42,358 nt of DNA from Deltaproteobacteria bacterium (lineage in GTDB: Bacteria > Desulfobacterota > Syntrophia > Syntrophales > UBA2210). The stretch is from contig JAFDAI010000010.1 of NCBI GenBank assembly GCA_019313905.1, positions 1 through 42,358 on the forward strand. Reading direction: 5' to 3'. A program made the position numbers and the translations under genes. The notes under the pieces were generated by a model that was not told where the DNA came from, did not search any database, and saw only the letters and a program-made list of their open reading frames with translations. How positions within the stretch are numbered: position 1 is the stretch's first letter; the number at the start of each line of letters is the position of its first letter. Positions 1 through 8,076 of the stretch are shown here, in pieces.

Positions 1-302
1 ATTGTTTCAAAGAAACAAGTCGGTTGTTTCGCGGCATATTTCTAATGTCTTCAGAACAGGGGAATTATCAAAGGGGGCAACTGTTGCAAAATTTGCAACA
101 GTTCAAATTGAAGGTGACAGGGAGATAACTCGTAATATTGAATACTATAACCTGGATATGATCATTTCTGTCGGTTATCGCGTGAATTCATTACGAGGCA
201 CCCAATTCCGTATCTGGGCCAATAAAATATTGAAGGATTATCTTGTCACTGGTTACGCGCTGAATGAAAAGAGATTACAATCACAGATTGAAAAATATGA
301 GG

Positions 303-318
303 CGCTGAAACGCTGAAA
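303..318. repeat. 8-bp exact tandem duplication that frameshifts rhuM
   Basis: CGCTGAAA occurs twice head to tail (303-310 and 311-318). The second copy brings a TGA into frame at 314-316. Deleting one copy gives EALKQSISL, which joins the family sequence without a break. Confidence 0.9.
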
Positions 319-542
319 CAATCAATCAGTCTTATCGATAAGATAGTTGATCATAAGCTGCTTTCCACGTCTGAGTCCGAAGGTCTCCTGAGAGTTATTG
401 GTGATTTCAGTTATGCTCTGGACACGCTTGATCGATATGATTACGGCAAGCTGGAACTGGCTCGCGTATCTGAACGTACAGCGAAACGAATTTCATATGA
501 AGAAGCTAAAGGCGCGATTAAGAAAATGCTGGGAAAGTTTGG

Positions 543-562
543 TGATTCCGCCTGATTCCGCC
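543..562. repeat. 10-bp exact tandem duplication that frameshifts rhuM
   Basis: TGATTCCGCC occurs twice head to tail (543-552 and 553-562). With one copy removed the reading is KFGDSALFGREKD. With both, the middle frame ends at a TGA and the downstream part returns to the original frame, because 8+10 is divisible by three. Confidence 0.9.
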
Positions 563-840
563 CTGTTTGGACGTGAAAAGGATAACTCGTTCAGAAGTTC
601 GCTGGATACGATTTACCAGACTTTCGACGGCAAGGATCTCTACCCCAGCATTGAAGAAAAAGCAGCACACCTTCTGTATTTTATTGTGAAAAATCATTCA
701 CTCTATAAATCTGACGGGATGAAACGCATAGCAGATAACGCTTTAGTTGCATTGACGCTGATGATTGCCATGAGTGATCCGAAGGAAAAAGACGTCATAA
801 CAAAAATAATTGTTAATCTTATAAATAAGGATAACTGACT

Positions 841-1394
841 GCCGGTATCCCGGCTGAGCAACTGGACAGCATGCAGAAAGAAATTTTGGAATTAGGCTAT
901 AAAATTACGCCGCACTACCATCCGGTGATAGTGCCTTGTGTGATCGAGGAGATCGTTGTCAAACACCCTGACCGGGCCGAGGCGGATCGTTTTTTCAATT
1001 ATCCCTTTGATGCCTTGGAATAAATGCCGTGTATCATCGCAGTTATGAAATCCGTGAATTTGTGAGTTATTTTCCTGCTCATCCCCTTGCAGTTTTGAAA
1101 GAGATCGCACAAGTCGGGACCAAGTCGGGACCAAGTCGGAACCAAGTCCCCGCACAAGTCACCGCACAAGTCACCGCACAAGATGAAAGGGTACAGAGAA
1201 TCCTTGAGTTTTGCCAGATCCCCCGGGCCAGGGAAGAAATCCAAGGCTTTATCAAGATAAAGGATAGGGAGTATTTTAGGAAAAACTTTCTCCAGCCTTT
1301 ATTGCAACAAGGTCTTTTGAAGCTGACAATTCCAGATAAACCGACAAGCTCAAGACAAAAATACTATGCAACCAAAGAGAAAAAAACAGGATGA
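841..1394 (+). pseudogene. Remnant of an AlbA_2-type ATP-binding regulator with Fic-like C-terminal winged helix
   Basis: Pieces of one family appear in the right order with the parts between them missing. First comes GIPAEQLDSMQKEILELGYKI, joined to IEEIVVKHPDRAEADRFFNYPFDALE, ending in TAA at 1021-1023. In another frame follows NAVYHRSYEIRE, joined to SYFPAHPLAVLKEIAQ. Last is the Q-rich linker and the C-terminal winged helix (LEFCQIPRAREEIQGFIKIKDREYFRKNFLQPLLQQGLLKLTIPDKPTSSRQKYYATKEK). Intact relatives are roughly 450-500 residues; about 175 remain. At 1021 the expected EEALV before NAVYHR is missing about 10 bases, which causes the frame change. The final segment from 1029 could still be translated as a 121-residue winged-helix fragment, but no convincing ribosome binding site precedes it. 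Confidence 0.7.
1107..1182 (+). repeat. 11-bp then 12-bp tandem repeats in the remnant's linker
   Basis: Three near-identical 11-bp units (CAAGTCGGGAC type) are followed by three 12-bp units (CAAGTCACCGCA type). The 11-bp units are read in all three frames in succession, giving QVGTKSGPSRNQV. The 12-bp units stay in one frame, giving PAQVTAQVTAQ. Confidence 0.85.
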
Positions 1395-1497
1395 CCAACA
1401 CCGTTAAATCCACCGTATTTATAATTTTCTATCATGCCTAATAGCAGGCAATCTGACAGGAGCCGGGATTCAGTTATCAAATAAAAAGTGAAATACC

Positions 1498-1522
1498 CCC
1501 TCTCCCACACATGGGGAGAGGG
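1498..1522. other. Short perfect stem-loop upstream of the serine dehydratase
   Basis: CCCTCTCCC (1498-1506) pairs with GGGAGAGGG (1514-1522) over a 7-nt loop. No T-run follows in either direction, so a terminator is unlikely. It lies in the leader just ahead of the AAGGAG ribosome binding site of the next gene. A leader hairpin or a dispersed palindromic repeat are both possible. Nothing else is recognisable between 1395 and 1542. Confidence 0.6.
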
Positions 1523-1542
1523 AATTAAAAGGAGTATCGGCT

Positions 1543-2775
1543 ATGCAATCTCTTCGTGAGCTTTATCGGATCGGAATGGGGCCATCGAGCAGCCATACCA
1601 TGGGGCCGCGTTACGCTGCTCTTATATGGAAGAAGTTCAAACAGAATGCCGCGTCGCATCGCGTAACTCTTTACGGTTCGCTGGGAGCGACAGGCAGAGG
1701 ACACCTGACCGATAAAGCAATCATAGAGGCTCTGGCTCCCGTTCCCGTTAAAATCATCTGGAAAGGCGATGTTGTTCTCTCCCGGCATTCCAATGGCATG
1801 CTGTTTGAGGCCCTTGATTCTAACGGAAATGTCATAGATAACTGGACGGTCTTCAGTGTGGGCGGGGGTGTCTTGCAGGAAGATAGCCGGTTTTCACTTT
1901 TGGGAACGGAAGCGGAAAACAATCAAACCTATAATCTCAACTCAATGGATCAAATCCTCAAATGGTCGAATAATTCCGGTCAGCCCCTGTGGAAATATGT
2001 CGATGAACAGGAAAATGAGAGTATATGGGATTATTTGGCCGAGATCTGGGAAACCATGCAGAACGCCATTGGCAGAGGACTGATCTGCGAAGATGTACTC
2101 CCCGGATCGCTTCATCTGGCGCGAAAAGCGGGGGTTATCTATCAGCAGTCCGAGAACCGCGCGGAAAAACGAACCGGCCTTCTGGCCGCTTATGCCCTGG
2201 CTGTCAGCGAAGAGAACGCTTCGGGCGGAATCGTTGTAACCGCTCCTACATGCGGTTCGTCGGGAGTTTTGCCTGCCGTATTGCGATATCTCCAGGAAAC
2301 CATGTCTATTTCTGAAACCATGATATTGAAAGCTATCGCTGTTGCCGGTCTGGTGGGCAATCTTGCCAAGACCAATGCTTCAATTTCCGGCGCGGAAGCA
2401 GGATGCCAGGCTGAGATTGGCGTTGCGTGTGCCATGGCGGCTGCGGCTGCCGCCCGCCTGCTCGGGGCCACTCCTTTCCAGATAGAATACGCCGCGGAAA
2501 TGGGCCTTGAGCATCATCTCGGCCTTACCTGTGATCCTGTTGCCGGTCTGGTGCAGATTCCATGTATCGAACGTAATGTTATGGCCGCTCTCCGCGCCCT
2601 CGATTGTGCCAGATATGCCCTCTTTTCCGATGGCCGCCATCATGTTACACTCGACCAGGTAATTGAAACGATGTATAAGACCGGCCGTGATCTTCTGCCG
2701 CTGTATCGCGAAACCGCGGGCGGAGGCCTTGCTCTGCATATCGGCGCCATCGGTAACGCAGGCAAAAATGATTGA
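1543..2775 (+). CDS. sdaA: L-serine ammonia-lyase, iron-sulfur-dependent, single chain
   Basis: Deaminates L-serine to pyruvate and ammonia in the cytosol. At 410 residues it is the single-chain form, with the beta-type domain (GPSSSHTMGP at residues 13-22) fused ahead of the alpha-type catalytic domain. Cysteines that can hold the [4Fe-4S] cluster are in APTCGSSG (C237), EAGCQAE (C288), LTCDP (C330) and IPCIERN (C341). The C-terminal GGGLALHIGAIG is typical. The ATG at 1543 has AAGGAG upstream at a sensible distance. A hairpin sits in the leader. Era begins 80 bp downstream on the same strand, but co-transcription is not shown. The family call is very secure. Synthesis versus catabolism cannot be judged from sequence. 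Confidence 0.93.
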   Translation: MQSLRELYRIGMGPSSSHTMGPRYAALIWKKFKQNAASHRVTLYGSLGATGRGHLTDKAIIEALAPVPVKIIWKGDVVLSRHSNGMLFEALDSNGNVIDNWTVFSVGGGVLQEDSRFSLLGTEAENNQTYNLNSMDQILKWSNNSGQPLWKYVDEQENESIWDYLAEIWETMQNAIGRGLICEDVLPGSLHLARKAGVIYQQSENRAEKRTGLLAAYALAVSEENASGGIVVTAPTCGSSGVLPAVLRYLQETMSISETMILKAIAVAGLVGNLAKTNASISGAEAGCQAEIGVACAMAAAAAARLLGATPFQIEYAAEMGLEHHLGLTCDPVAGLVQIPCIERNVMAALRALDCARYALFSDGRHHVTLDQVIETMYKTGRDLLPLYRETAGGGLALHIGAIGNAGKND

Positions 2776-2855
2776 CCGATTAATGCGCATCGGGTTTAAT
2801 GCGAAGTTATTCCACCTCGCACGCGTTAAGTTGAAGATAATATAAGGAGTTCATT

Positions 2856-3746
2856 TTGTTTAAATCAGGTTTTATAGGAATCATAGGAAAGCCGAACGCG
2901 GGAAAGTCCACTCTCATGAATTTCGTGGTGGGTGAAAAGATAGCGATAACCACGCGTAAGCCCCAGACAACCAGAAACAGGATTATGGGGATCAGGAATA
3001 CCGAGGCAGGCCAGTTCATCTTTCTGGACACCCCGGGGATACACAACGCGAGGACGCCGCTCAACCGCCAGATGGTATCAGCCGCGATGAGCGTTTTTAG
3101 TGATGTGAATATGCTGCTTCTGATTACCGATGCGGAAACGCCTGTCAATGAAAGTGATAATCTTATACTGAGATCACTCAGGAATACGAATCTGCCGGTT
3201 GTGCTGGTGATTAACAAGATTGACCTGATCGCCAGGGAAAAGCTGCTGATTTTGATTGATAATATCAGGCATCTCCACACCTTTAAAGAGATTGTGCCCA
3301 TCTGCGCGCTGAAGGGATTCAATGTTGACAGGCTCCTGGATATAATATGGGATATCCTGCCGGAGGGACCGCAATATTTCCCGGATGACATGATAACGGA
3401 CCGTTCCGAAAGATTTCTCGCGGCTGAAATAATCAGGGAAAAGATAACCATATTAACACACAAGGAAGTGCCCTATTCAACTGCCATCGTGATCGAGTCT
3501 TTCAAGGAAGGCGAGACAAAGGGTTTGATACATATACAGGCAACTGTAAATGTGGAGAAAGACTCACAGAAAGGCATTATCATCGGCAAAAGGGGCAGCA
3601 TGCTGAAAAAAATAGGAACCGCCGCGCGGCTGGAGATGGAAAAGTTTTTCGGTACCAGGATATACCTCGAGCTGTTTGTCAAAGTGCAGAAAGATTGGAC
3701 ACAGAATTCGAGAATGCTTGGAGAATTAGGATATCAGGATGAATAG
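2856..3746 (+). CDS. era: GTPase Era
   Basis: Membrane-associated GTPase that binds 16S rRNA and assists 30S subunit maturation. The G domain shows G1 GKPNAGKS (residues 11-18), G3 DTPG (58-61) and G4 NKID (120-123). A C-terminal type-II KH domain has IIIGKRGSMLKKIG (from about residue 241). The 296-residue length is normal. The start is TTG at 2856, chosen because AAGGAG (2844-2849) is correctly spaced and MFKSGFIGIIG is the expected N-terminus. The gene for Der follows after 13 bp, so the two GTPases are probably one transcription unit. Confidence 0.96.
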   Translation: MFKSGFIGIIGKPNAGKSTLMNFVVGEKIAITTRKPQTTRNRIMGIRNTEAGQFIFLDTPGIHNARTPLNRQMVSAAMSVFSDVNMLLLITDAETPVNESDNLILRSLRNTNLPVVLVINKIDLIAREKLLILIDNIRHLHTFKEIVPICALKGFNVDRLLDIIWDILPEGPQYFPDDMITDRSERFLAAEIIREKITILTHKEVPYSTAIVIESFKEGETKGLIHIQATVNVEKDSQKGIIIGKRGSMLKKIGTAARLEMEKFFGTRIYLELFVKVQKDWTQNSRMLGELGYQDE

Positions 3747-3759
3747 GGGGCGTACATAA

Positions 3760-5079
3760 ATGAAACCAGTAGTAGCAATCGTAGGCAGGCCGAATGTCGG
3801 AAAATCGACACTGTTCAACCGGCTGTCTGAAACCAGAAAGGTTATCGTTATAGACCAGCCTGGCGCCACAAGAGACAGAAATTACGCGGATTCCAACTGG
3901 AACGGCAAGACATTCATGATCATCGATACGGGAGGCTTTGAACCCGCGACCAGTGAAAGAATGTTTATACAGATGCGCGAGCAGACAAACCTGGCCATCG
4001 AGGAAGCTGATGTCATCATTTTCCTTATGGATGGGCAGGAGGGCCTCACCCCTGCGGACACGGAGATTACAGCTCTGCTCAGGAAAACAAAAAAGCCCGT
4101 CTTCTACGTTGCAAACAAGATAGACAACCTCAGGCAGGAGGATCTGGCATTCGATTTTTATAGACTGGGTGTAGATCGGATCTATTCCATATCATCCCAG
4201 CACGGGCTCGGGGTGGGCGATCTGCTGGACGACGTCGTAGAGCACCTTCCGGAAATCCCCGTTGAAGAAGAGAAAGAGGAAAGGATAAGAATAGCCGTAA
4301 TCGGAAAACCCAATGTCGGGAAATCCTCACTGATAAACAAGATCCTCGGCTATGAGCGTACGATAGTCAACCCCATCCCCGGAACCACTAGGGATTCGGT
4401 GGACACCGCCTTTGATCTGGATGACAGAAAATATCTCCTGATAGACACCGCCGGAATCAGAAAAAAGAGCAAGATCAGCCTGAAACTGGAGAGATACAGT
4501 GTTATAGAAGCAATAAAAACGCTTGACCGGTGTGACATAGCTCTTATTATGATAGACGCGCAGGAGGGTGTCACTGAGCAGGATACAAAAATAGCAGGTC
4601 TGGCTTATGAAAGGGGCGCGGCCTGTATTATAATCCTGAATAAATGGGACCTTATTGAAAAAGACAATTCCACGATCGGCACGCATGTAATGCATGTAAA
4701 AGACAGCCTGAAATATCTGGATTTTGCACCCATAATCACAGTATCGGCGCTCTCCGGGCAGAGACTGAAAAAGGTATTCGACCTTATTGACAACGTTTAT
4801 GATCAGTATACAAAAAGAGTTTCCACATCTCTCTTAAACACAAAACTTGCGGAATTTACTGAAAGACTTTCTCCCCCACGCTACAGAAACAGGCCCAATA
4901 AAATAAACTATGCAACCCAGATATCTGTAAAGCCCCCTACCTTTGTGTTTTTTGTTCGCGAATCAAAGGCTGTATATTTTTCCTATGAGCGTTATCTGGC
5001 CAACAGGATACATGAAGAACTGGGTTTCGAAAATACGCCGGTAAGGCTGATCTTTAGAAAGAAGGGGTCGCAACGCTAA
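3760..5079 (+). CDS. der: Ribosome-associated GTPase Der (EngA)
   Basis: Double-GTPase protein required for 50S subunit assembly. The first G domain has GRPNVGKST (residues 9-17), DTGG and NKID. The second has GKPNVGKSS (182-190), DTAG and NKWD. A C-terminal KH-like domain (from about residue 350) ends LIFRKKGSQR. The length of 439 residues is typical. It lies immediately downstream of era with GGGGG-rich sequence before the ATG. Nothing unusual is seen in its motifs. Confidence 0.97.
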   Translation: MKPVVAIVGRPNVGKSTLFNRLSETRKVIVIDQPGATRDRNYADSNWNGKTFMIIDTGGFEPATSERMFIQMREQTNLAIEEADVIIFLMDGQEGLTPADTEITALLRKTKKPVFYVANKIDNLRQEDLAFDFYRLGVDRIYSISSQHGLGVGDLLDDVVEHLPEIPVEEEKEERIRIAVIGKPNVGKSSLINKILGYERTIVNPIPGTTRDSVDTAFDLDDRKYLLIDTAGIRKKSKISLKLERYSVIEAIKTLDRCDIALIMIDAQEGVTEQDTKIAGLAYERGAACIIILNKWDLIEKDNSTIGTHVMHVKDSLKYLDFAPIITVSALSGQRLKKVFDLIDNVYDQYTKRVSTSLLNTKLAEFTERLSPPRYRNRPNKINYATQISVKPPTFVFFVRESKAVYFSYERYLANRIHEELGFENTPVRLIFRKKGSQR

Positions 5080-5121
5080 AAGAAAAATTTGGATCATCTC
5101 CCGATTAGTTGCAGTTACCAG

Positions 5122-5287
5122 AAGGGTTCAAGGATTCGAGGATTCGAGGGGTCGAGTGAAATGCTAAAAAACTACAAAGAGCTGAAAGTCTGGCAAAAGT
5201 TATACAAACTATGTTTAGAGATATGCTGATAAAGTCTTTAGAGAACAAACCCTCGAATCCCTGACCCCTGGAAGCCTTGGACCCTTT
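5122..5287. repeat. Degenerate mini-element with imperfect inverted ends around an S23/IVS-protein remnant
   Basis: The left side contains GGGTTCAAGGATTC (from 5125) and repeated GATTCGAGG units. The right side, reverse-complemented, begins GGGTCCAAGGCTTC, a 12/14 match. Between them are the first 22 codons of a four-helix-bundle gene. A separate small palindrome, TCTCCAAT / ATTGGAGA (5288-5306, loop TAA), lies just to the right. It has no T-run on the livF (-) strand. Confidence 0.5.
5161..5229 (+). pseudogene. N-terminal fragment of a four-helix-bundle (S23 / 23S rRNA-IVS) protein
   Basis: The 22 codons read MLKNYKELKVWQKLYKLCLEIC and then stop. This is the characteristic N-terminus of the four-helix-bundle family encoded inside 23S rRNA intervening sequences and often found as stand-alone genes of about 120 residues. 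The rest of the protein (normally continuing with the SSQIRRAAVSIPSNIAEG-like block) is absent here. It is a truncated relic. Confidence 0.6.
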
Positions 5288-5318
5288 TCTCCAATTAAAT
5301 TGGAGAAAAACCAAAAAA

Positions 5319-6029
5319 TTAAAGGCCGAGATATGCCTTCTTTACCTCTTCATTGGCAAGGAGATTCTTTGAGGAATCTGTAAGCGTTATACGGCCATTC
5401 TCCATGACGTAACCTCTGGCGGCTACCTTGAGCGCAAGGTTCGCGTTCTGCTCCACGAGAAAGATGGTCGTATTATTTTCCGCGTTTATCTTGCTTATTA
5501 TCTCAAATATCTGTTTGACAATAAGTGGGGCAAGTCCCAGCGAAGGCTCATCAAGGAGAAGGAGCCTGGGTCTGGCCATAAGCGCCCTTGATATGGCAAG
5601 CATCTGTTGTTCTCCTCCACTCAATGTACCTCCCGCCTGATGACGTCTCTCCGCGAGAATGGGGAAAAGATCATACACATATTGCATATCCCTTTTTATT
5701 TCCGCCTTGTCATTTCTCAAGAATGCCCCCATATCAAGATTTTCAGCGACCGACAGATAGGGAAAGATACGGCGGCCTTCGGGTACCTGGCAGATGCCTA
5801 ACGATACGATCTTGTCCGGCTCCATAGCGGTTATCGGTTCACCCATAAAAGATATTTCACCCGATCTCGGCGGAACTATGCCGCAGACAGCCATAAGCGT
5901 CGTGGTCTTTCCGGCCCCGTTCGCGCCTATAAGGGTGATTATTTCCCCTTCTGAAATTTCTATGGTAACATCCTTCAACGCCTGAATATTTCCGTAGAAA
6001 GTCTGTACGTTCTTAAGCTTGAGCATCAA
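5319..6029 (-). CDS. livF: Branched-chain amino-acid ABC transporter ATPase LivF
   Basis: One of two nucleotide-binding subunits energising the Liv importer at the inner face of the cytoplasmic membrane. It shows Walker A GANGAGKTT (residues 35-43), signature LSGGEQQM (136-143), Walker B LLLLDEPS (157-164) and the switch histidine region replaced by LVEQN, which is usual for LivF. Length 236 is typical. The start overlaps the 3' end of livG by 17 bp, indicating translational coupling. It is the last gene of the liv operon. Substrate range could extend to other amino acids or aromatic acids, since HAAT-family transporters are broad. Confidence 0.95.
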   Translation of the reverse strand: MMLKLKNVQTFYGNIQALKDVTIEISEGEIITLIGANGAGKTTTLMAVCGIVPPRSGEISFMGEPITAMEPDKIVSLGICQVPEGRRIFPYLSVAENLDMGAFLRNDKAEIKRDMQYVYDLFPILAERRHQAGGTLSGGEQQMLAISRALMARPRLLLLDEPSLGLAPLIVKQIFEIISKINAENNTTIFLVEQNANLALKVAARGYVMENGRITLTDSSKNLLANEEVKKAYLGL

Positions 6030-6810
6030 CCTCTTCTCCGAGATAGGCTTTTATTACAACAGGGTTATGCCTTATCTCCTCCGGGGTACCCTGTGCGATT
6101 TTTTTTCCATAATCAACGACAAATATCCTGTCGGACAGGCTCATAACGAGTTTCATGTCATGCTCTATCAAGAGTATGGAAATCCCCTCTTCGTCTCGAA
6201 TCTGTTTTATTAATTCGTCAAGTTCCAGGGTCTCATGGGGATTCATACCTGCGGCGGGCTCATCCAGGAGAAGCAAAAAAGGCTCTGTGGCCATTGCCCT
6301 GGCTATCTCAAGGCGTCTCTGCGCCCCATATGGGAGGTTCTTGGCAAACTCATCCACAAACTGGGCAAGTCCTATCTTTTCCAGGATGGCATAGCTGTCT
6401 TCCACCGCCTTCTTTTCTTCCTTTATCGTTGATCTGCCTCTCAATATGGCGCCCAGCACACCCGCGTGCATGCGACAGTGACGCCCGATCATTACATTCT
6501 CAAGAACTGTCATGTTGGGAAATAAACGAATGTTCTGAAAGGTTCTGGCCAGACCTTTTTCGGTAACCTTGTTCGGTTTTATACCATTTATTCTCTCCGG
6601 CCTGTCCCTACCCTGCGCGAATATGAACACATCACCATCTGTGGGAGGGTATATCCCCGTTATACAGTTAAAGAAGGTGGTCTTCCCGGCACCGTTGGGG
6701 CCGATAAGCGCGACTATTTCATCTTTGCAGACGTCCAGGTCCAGATCATCAAGCGCTCTCAGGCCCCCGAAATTCATACCGAGGTTTTGAACTTTTAATA
6801 CAGGTTTCAT
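6013..6810 (-). CDS. livG: Branched-chain amino-acid ABC transporter ATPase LivG
   Basis: The second nucleotide-binding subunit of the Liv importer. It has Walker A GPNGAGKTT near residue 38, the LivG-type signature YGAQRRLEIARA, Walker B LLLLDEPAAGMN and the conserved LIEHDMKLVMSLSDR. The 265-residue length fits. It sits between livM (6-bp gap upstream) and livF (17-bp overlap downstream), giving a tightly packed operon. Confidence 0.95.
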   Translation of the reverse strand: MKPVLKVQNLGMNFGGLRALDDLDLDVCKDEIVALIGPNGAGKTTFFNCITGIYPPTDGDVFIFAQGRDRPERINGIKPNKVTEKGLARTFQNIRLFPNMTVLENVMIGRHCRMHAGVLGAILRGRSTIKEEKKAVEDSYAILEKIGLAQFVDEFAKNLPYGAQRRLEIARAMATEPFLLLLDEPAAGMNPHETLELDELIKQIRDEEGISILLIEHDMKLVMSLSDRIFVVDYGKKIAQGTPEEIRHNPVVIKAYLGEEVDAQA

Positions 6811-6816
6811 ATCTTA

Positions 6817-8043
6817 TCAGCTCTTGTCAGCGCTCTTCACGCCCTCAAATTTATATACGCGGCGCACATTGGGTATAATCCCGCCGGGACGAAAGATCAT
6901 CATCACAACAAGCAGTGTGCCAAACGCCAGCATCCTGTATTCAGAAAACGCGCGCAGATATTCAGGCGTAAGTATCAGCACAAGAGCTCCGGCGATAACC
7001 CCAACGATAGATCCCATGCCACCCAGCACAACAATACACAGTACTATGATAGACTCCCAGATGGTAAAACTCGCGGGATTTACAAAGGTGGTTTTTGCCG
7101 CAAACACAACCCCGGCCATACTCGCCCACGTCGCTCCAAGAGAAAATGCCGTCAATTTGGTTTTTGCCTTGTCAATCCCCATGGCCTGACAGGCAATCTC
7201 GTCCTCCCTGAGCGCGATCCACGCCCTGCCGACCCTGGAGTCCTGCAGACGGTTCACCACAAAAATAGTAAAAAGGCACAGGGCAATCATAATGTAATAG
7301 ATATATATCGTAGAGTCGTGAACAGACAGATCCATTCCGAACAGGGAAGGTCTCGGGATATTTGCTATACCGCTGGGTCCGAAGGAAAATTCATTCCAGT
7401 TTTCCAGGATAATGCGTATGATTTCGCCAAATCCCAGCGTAACGATGGCAAGATAATCCCCTCGGAGCCGGAGCACTGGAAAACCCAGTATTATTCCGGC
7501 GATAGCTCCCAAAGCCCCTCCTATTGGAAGCACCATCCAGAAACTGAGTCCGAAGTGGTAATTCAACAGGGCATAGGCATAAGCGCCCACCGCGTAAAAG
7601 GCAACATATCCCAGGTCAAGAAGACCCGCGAGGCCGACAACAATGTTAAGCCCCAGACCAAGCATAACGTAGATCAGCGCCGTTACCATGATAGTGGTCT
7701 GATACATTGAAAAAATGAGAGGGAAAGCCATTGTGAATATCCCAATGGCAACCAGCCCGGGTATATATATCCTTTTCTCTCCCAGGATTCTCTGGGCCAG
7801 GAGAATCGTGCCCGTTTCTTCTCCAGCCTCGGCTTTCTTAAAGCCAAGCTCCTTTCGCTTCATGAGATAATTCCAGACAAACGAAAGAAAAAAACTTCCG
7901 ATACCCACCAGCACCATGTTCTTCCAGCGCCATTCCACGATCTGTTCCACAGGATTGACGCGGATCACCATAATAGGAAATGTCAGAAACATGAACCATA
8001 CAGAAACCAGAAAGGCTCTTCTTATCTGATCAAATGTAATCAA
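6817..8043 (-). CDS. livM: Branched-chain amino-acid ABC transporter permease LivM
   Basis: Integral membrane permease. The C-terminal part carries the LivM hallmarks GLNIVVGLAGLLDLGYVAFYAVGAY and GDYLAIVTLGFGEIIRI, the EAA-like loop around ALREDEIACQAMGID, and the terminal GGMGSIVGVIAGA. At 408 residues it is longer than the minimal form. It has an extra N-terminal region of about 100 residues with two hydrophobic segments separated by a charged stretch (MKRKELGFKKAEAGEE), as in the longer proteobacterial LivM. It is paired with LivH, encoded 33 bp upstream in the operon. Confidence 0.95.
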   Translation of the reverse strand: MITFDQIRRAFLVSVWFMFLTFPIMVIRVNPVEQIVEWRWKNMVLVGIGSFFLSFVWNYLMKRKELGFKKAEAGEETGTILLAQRILGEKRIYIPGLVAIGIFTMAFPLIFSMYQTTIMVTALIYVMLGLGLNIVVGLAGLLDLGYVAFYAVGAYAYALLNYHFGLSFWMVLPIGGALGAIAGIILGFPVLRLRGDYLAIVTLGFGEIIRIILENWNEFSFGPSGIANIPRPSLFGMDLSVHDSTIYIYYIMIALCLFTIFVVNRLQDSRVGRAWIALREDEIACQAMGIDKAKTKLTAFSLGATWASMAGVVFAAKTTFVNPASFTIWESIIVLCIVVLGGMGSIVGVIAGALVLILTPEYLRAFSEYRMLAFGTLLVVMMIFRPGGIIPNVRRVYKFEGVKSADKS

Positions 8044-8076
8044 TTCTCAAAATCCTGTTCACAATAGATTTTTGCG

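Larger units (their letters stand above)
2..838 (+). pseudogene. RhuM-family protein, 5'-partial and frameshifted
   Basis: The conceptual product matches the RhuM (virulence RhuM) family as I know it: an HTH-like N-terminal part (RNKSVVSRHISNVF), the conserved YYNLDMIISVGYRVNS and GTQFRIWANKILKDY blocks, and a helical C-terminal half ending INLKDN-like at 838. The true start lies left of the window, so the leftmost codon is not a start. Reading stops at 314-316 and again at 552-554, yet translation continues coherently in another frame between them (KQSISLIDKIVDHKLL...KKMLGKFGDSA). Both breaks coincide with exact tandem duplications of 8 bp and 10 bp. Removing one copy of each restores a single reading frame. 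The function of RhuM proteins is poorly known; they occur in accessory and defence-rich islands. Family call is confident; non-functionality is inferred. Confidence 0.8.

Noticed and set aside
1498-1522. Stem-loop before the serine dehydratase as a terminator of the upstream relic
   Set aside because: No T-run follows on either strand; kept only as an unexplained hairpin.
2807-3463. Minus-strand open frame of 218 codons opposite era
   Set aside because: Era is unambiguous on the plus strand; the antisense frame is a codon-bias shadow without homology or ribosome binding site.
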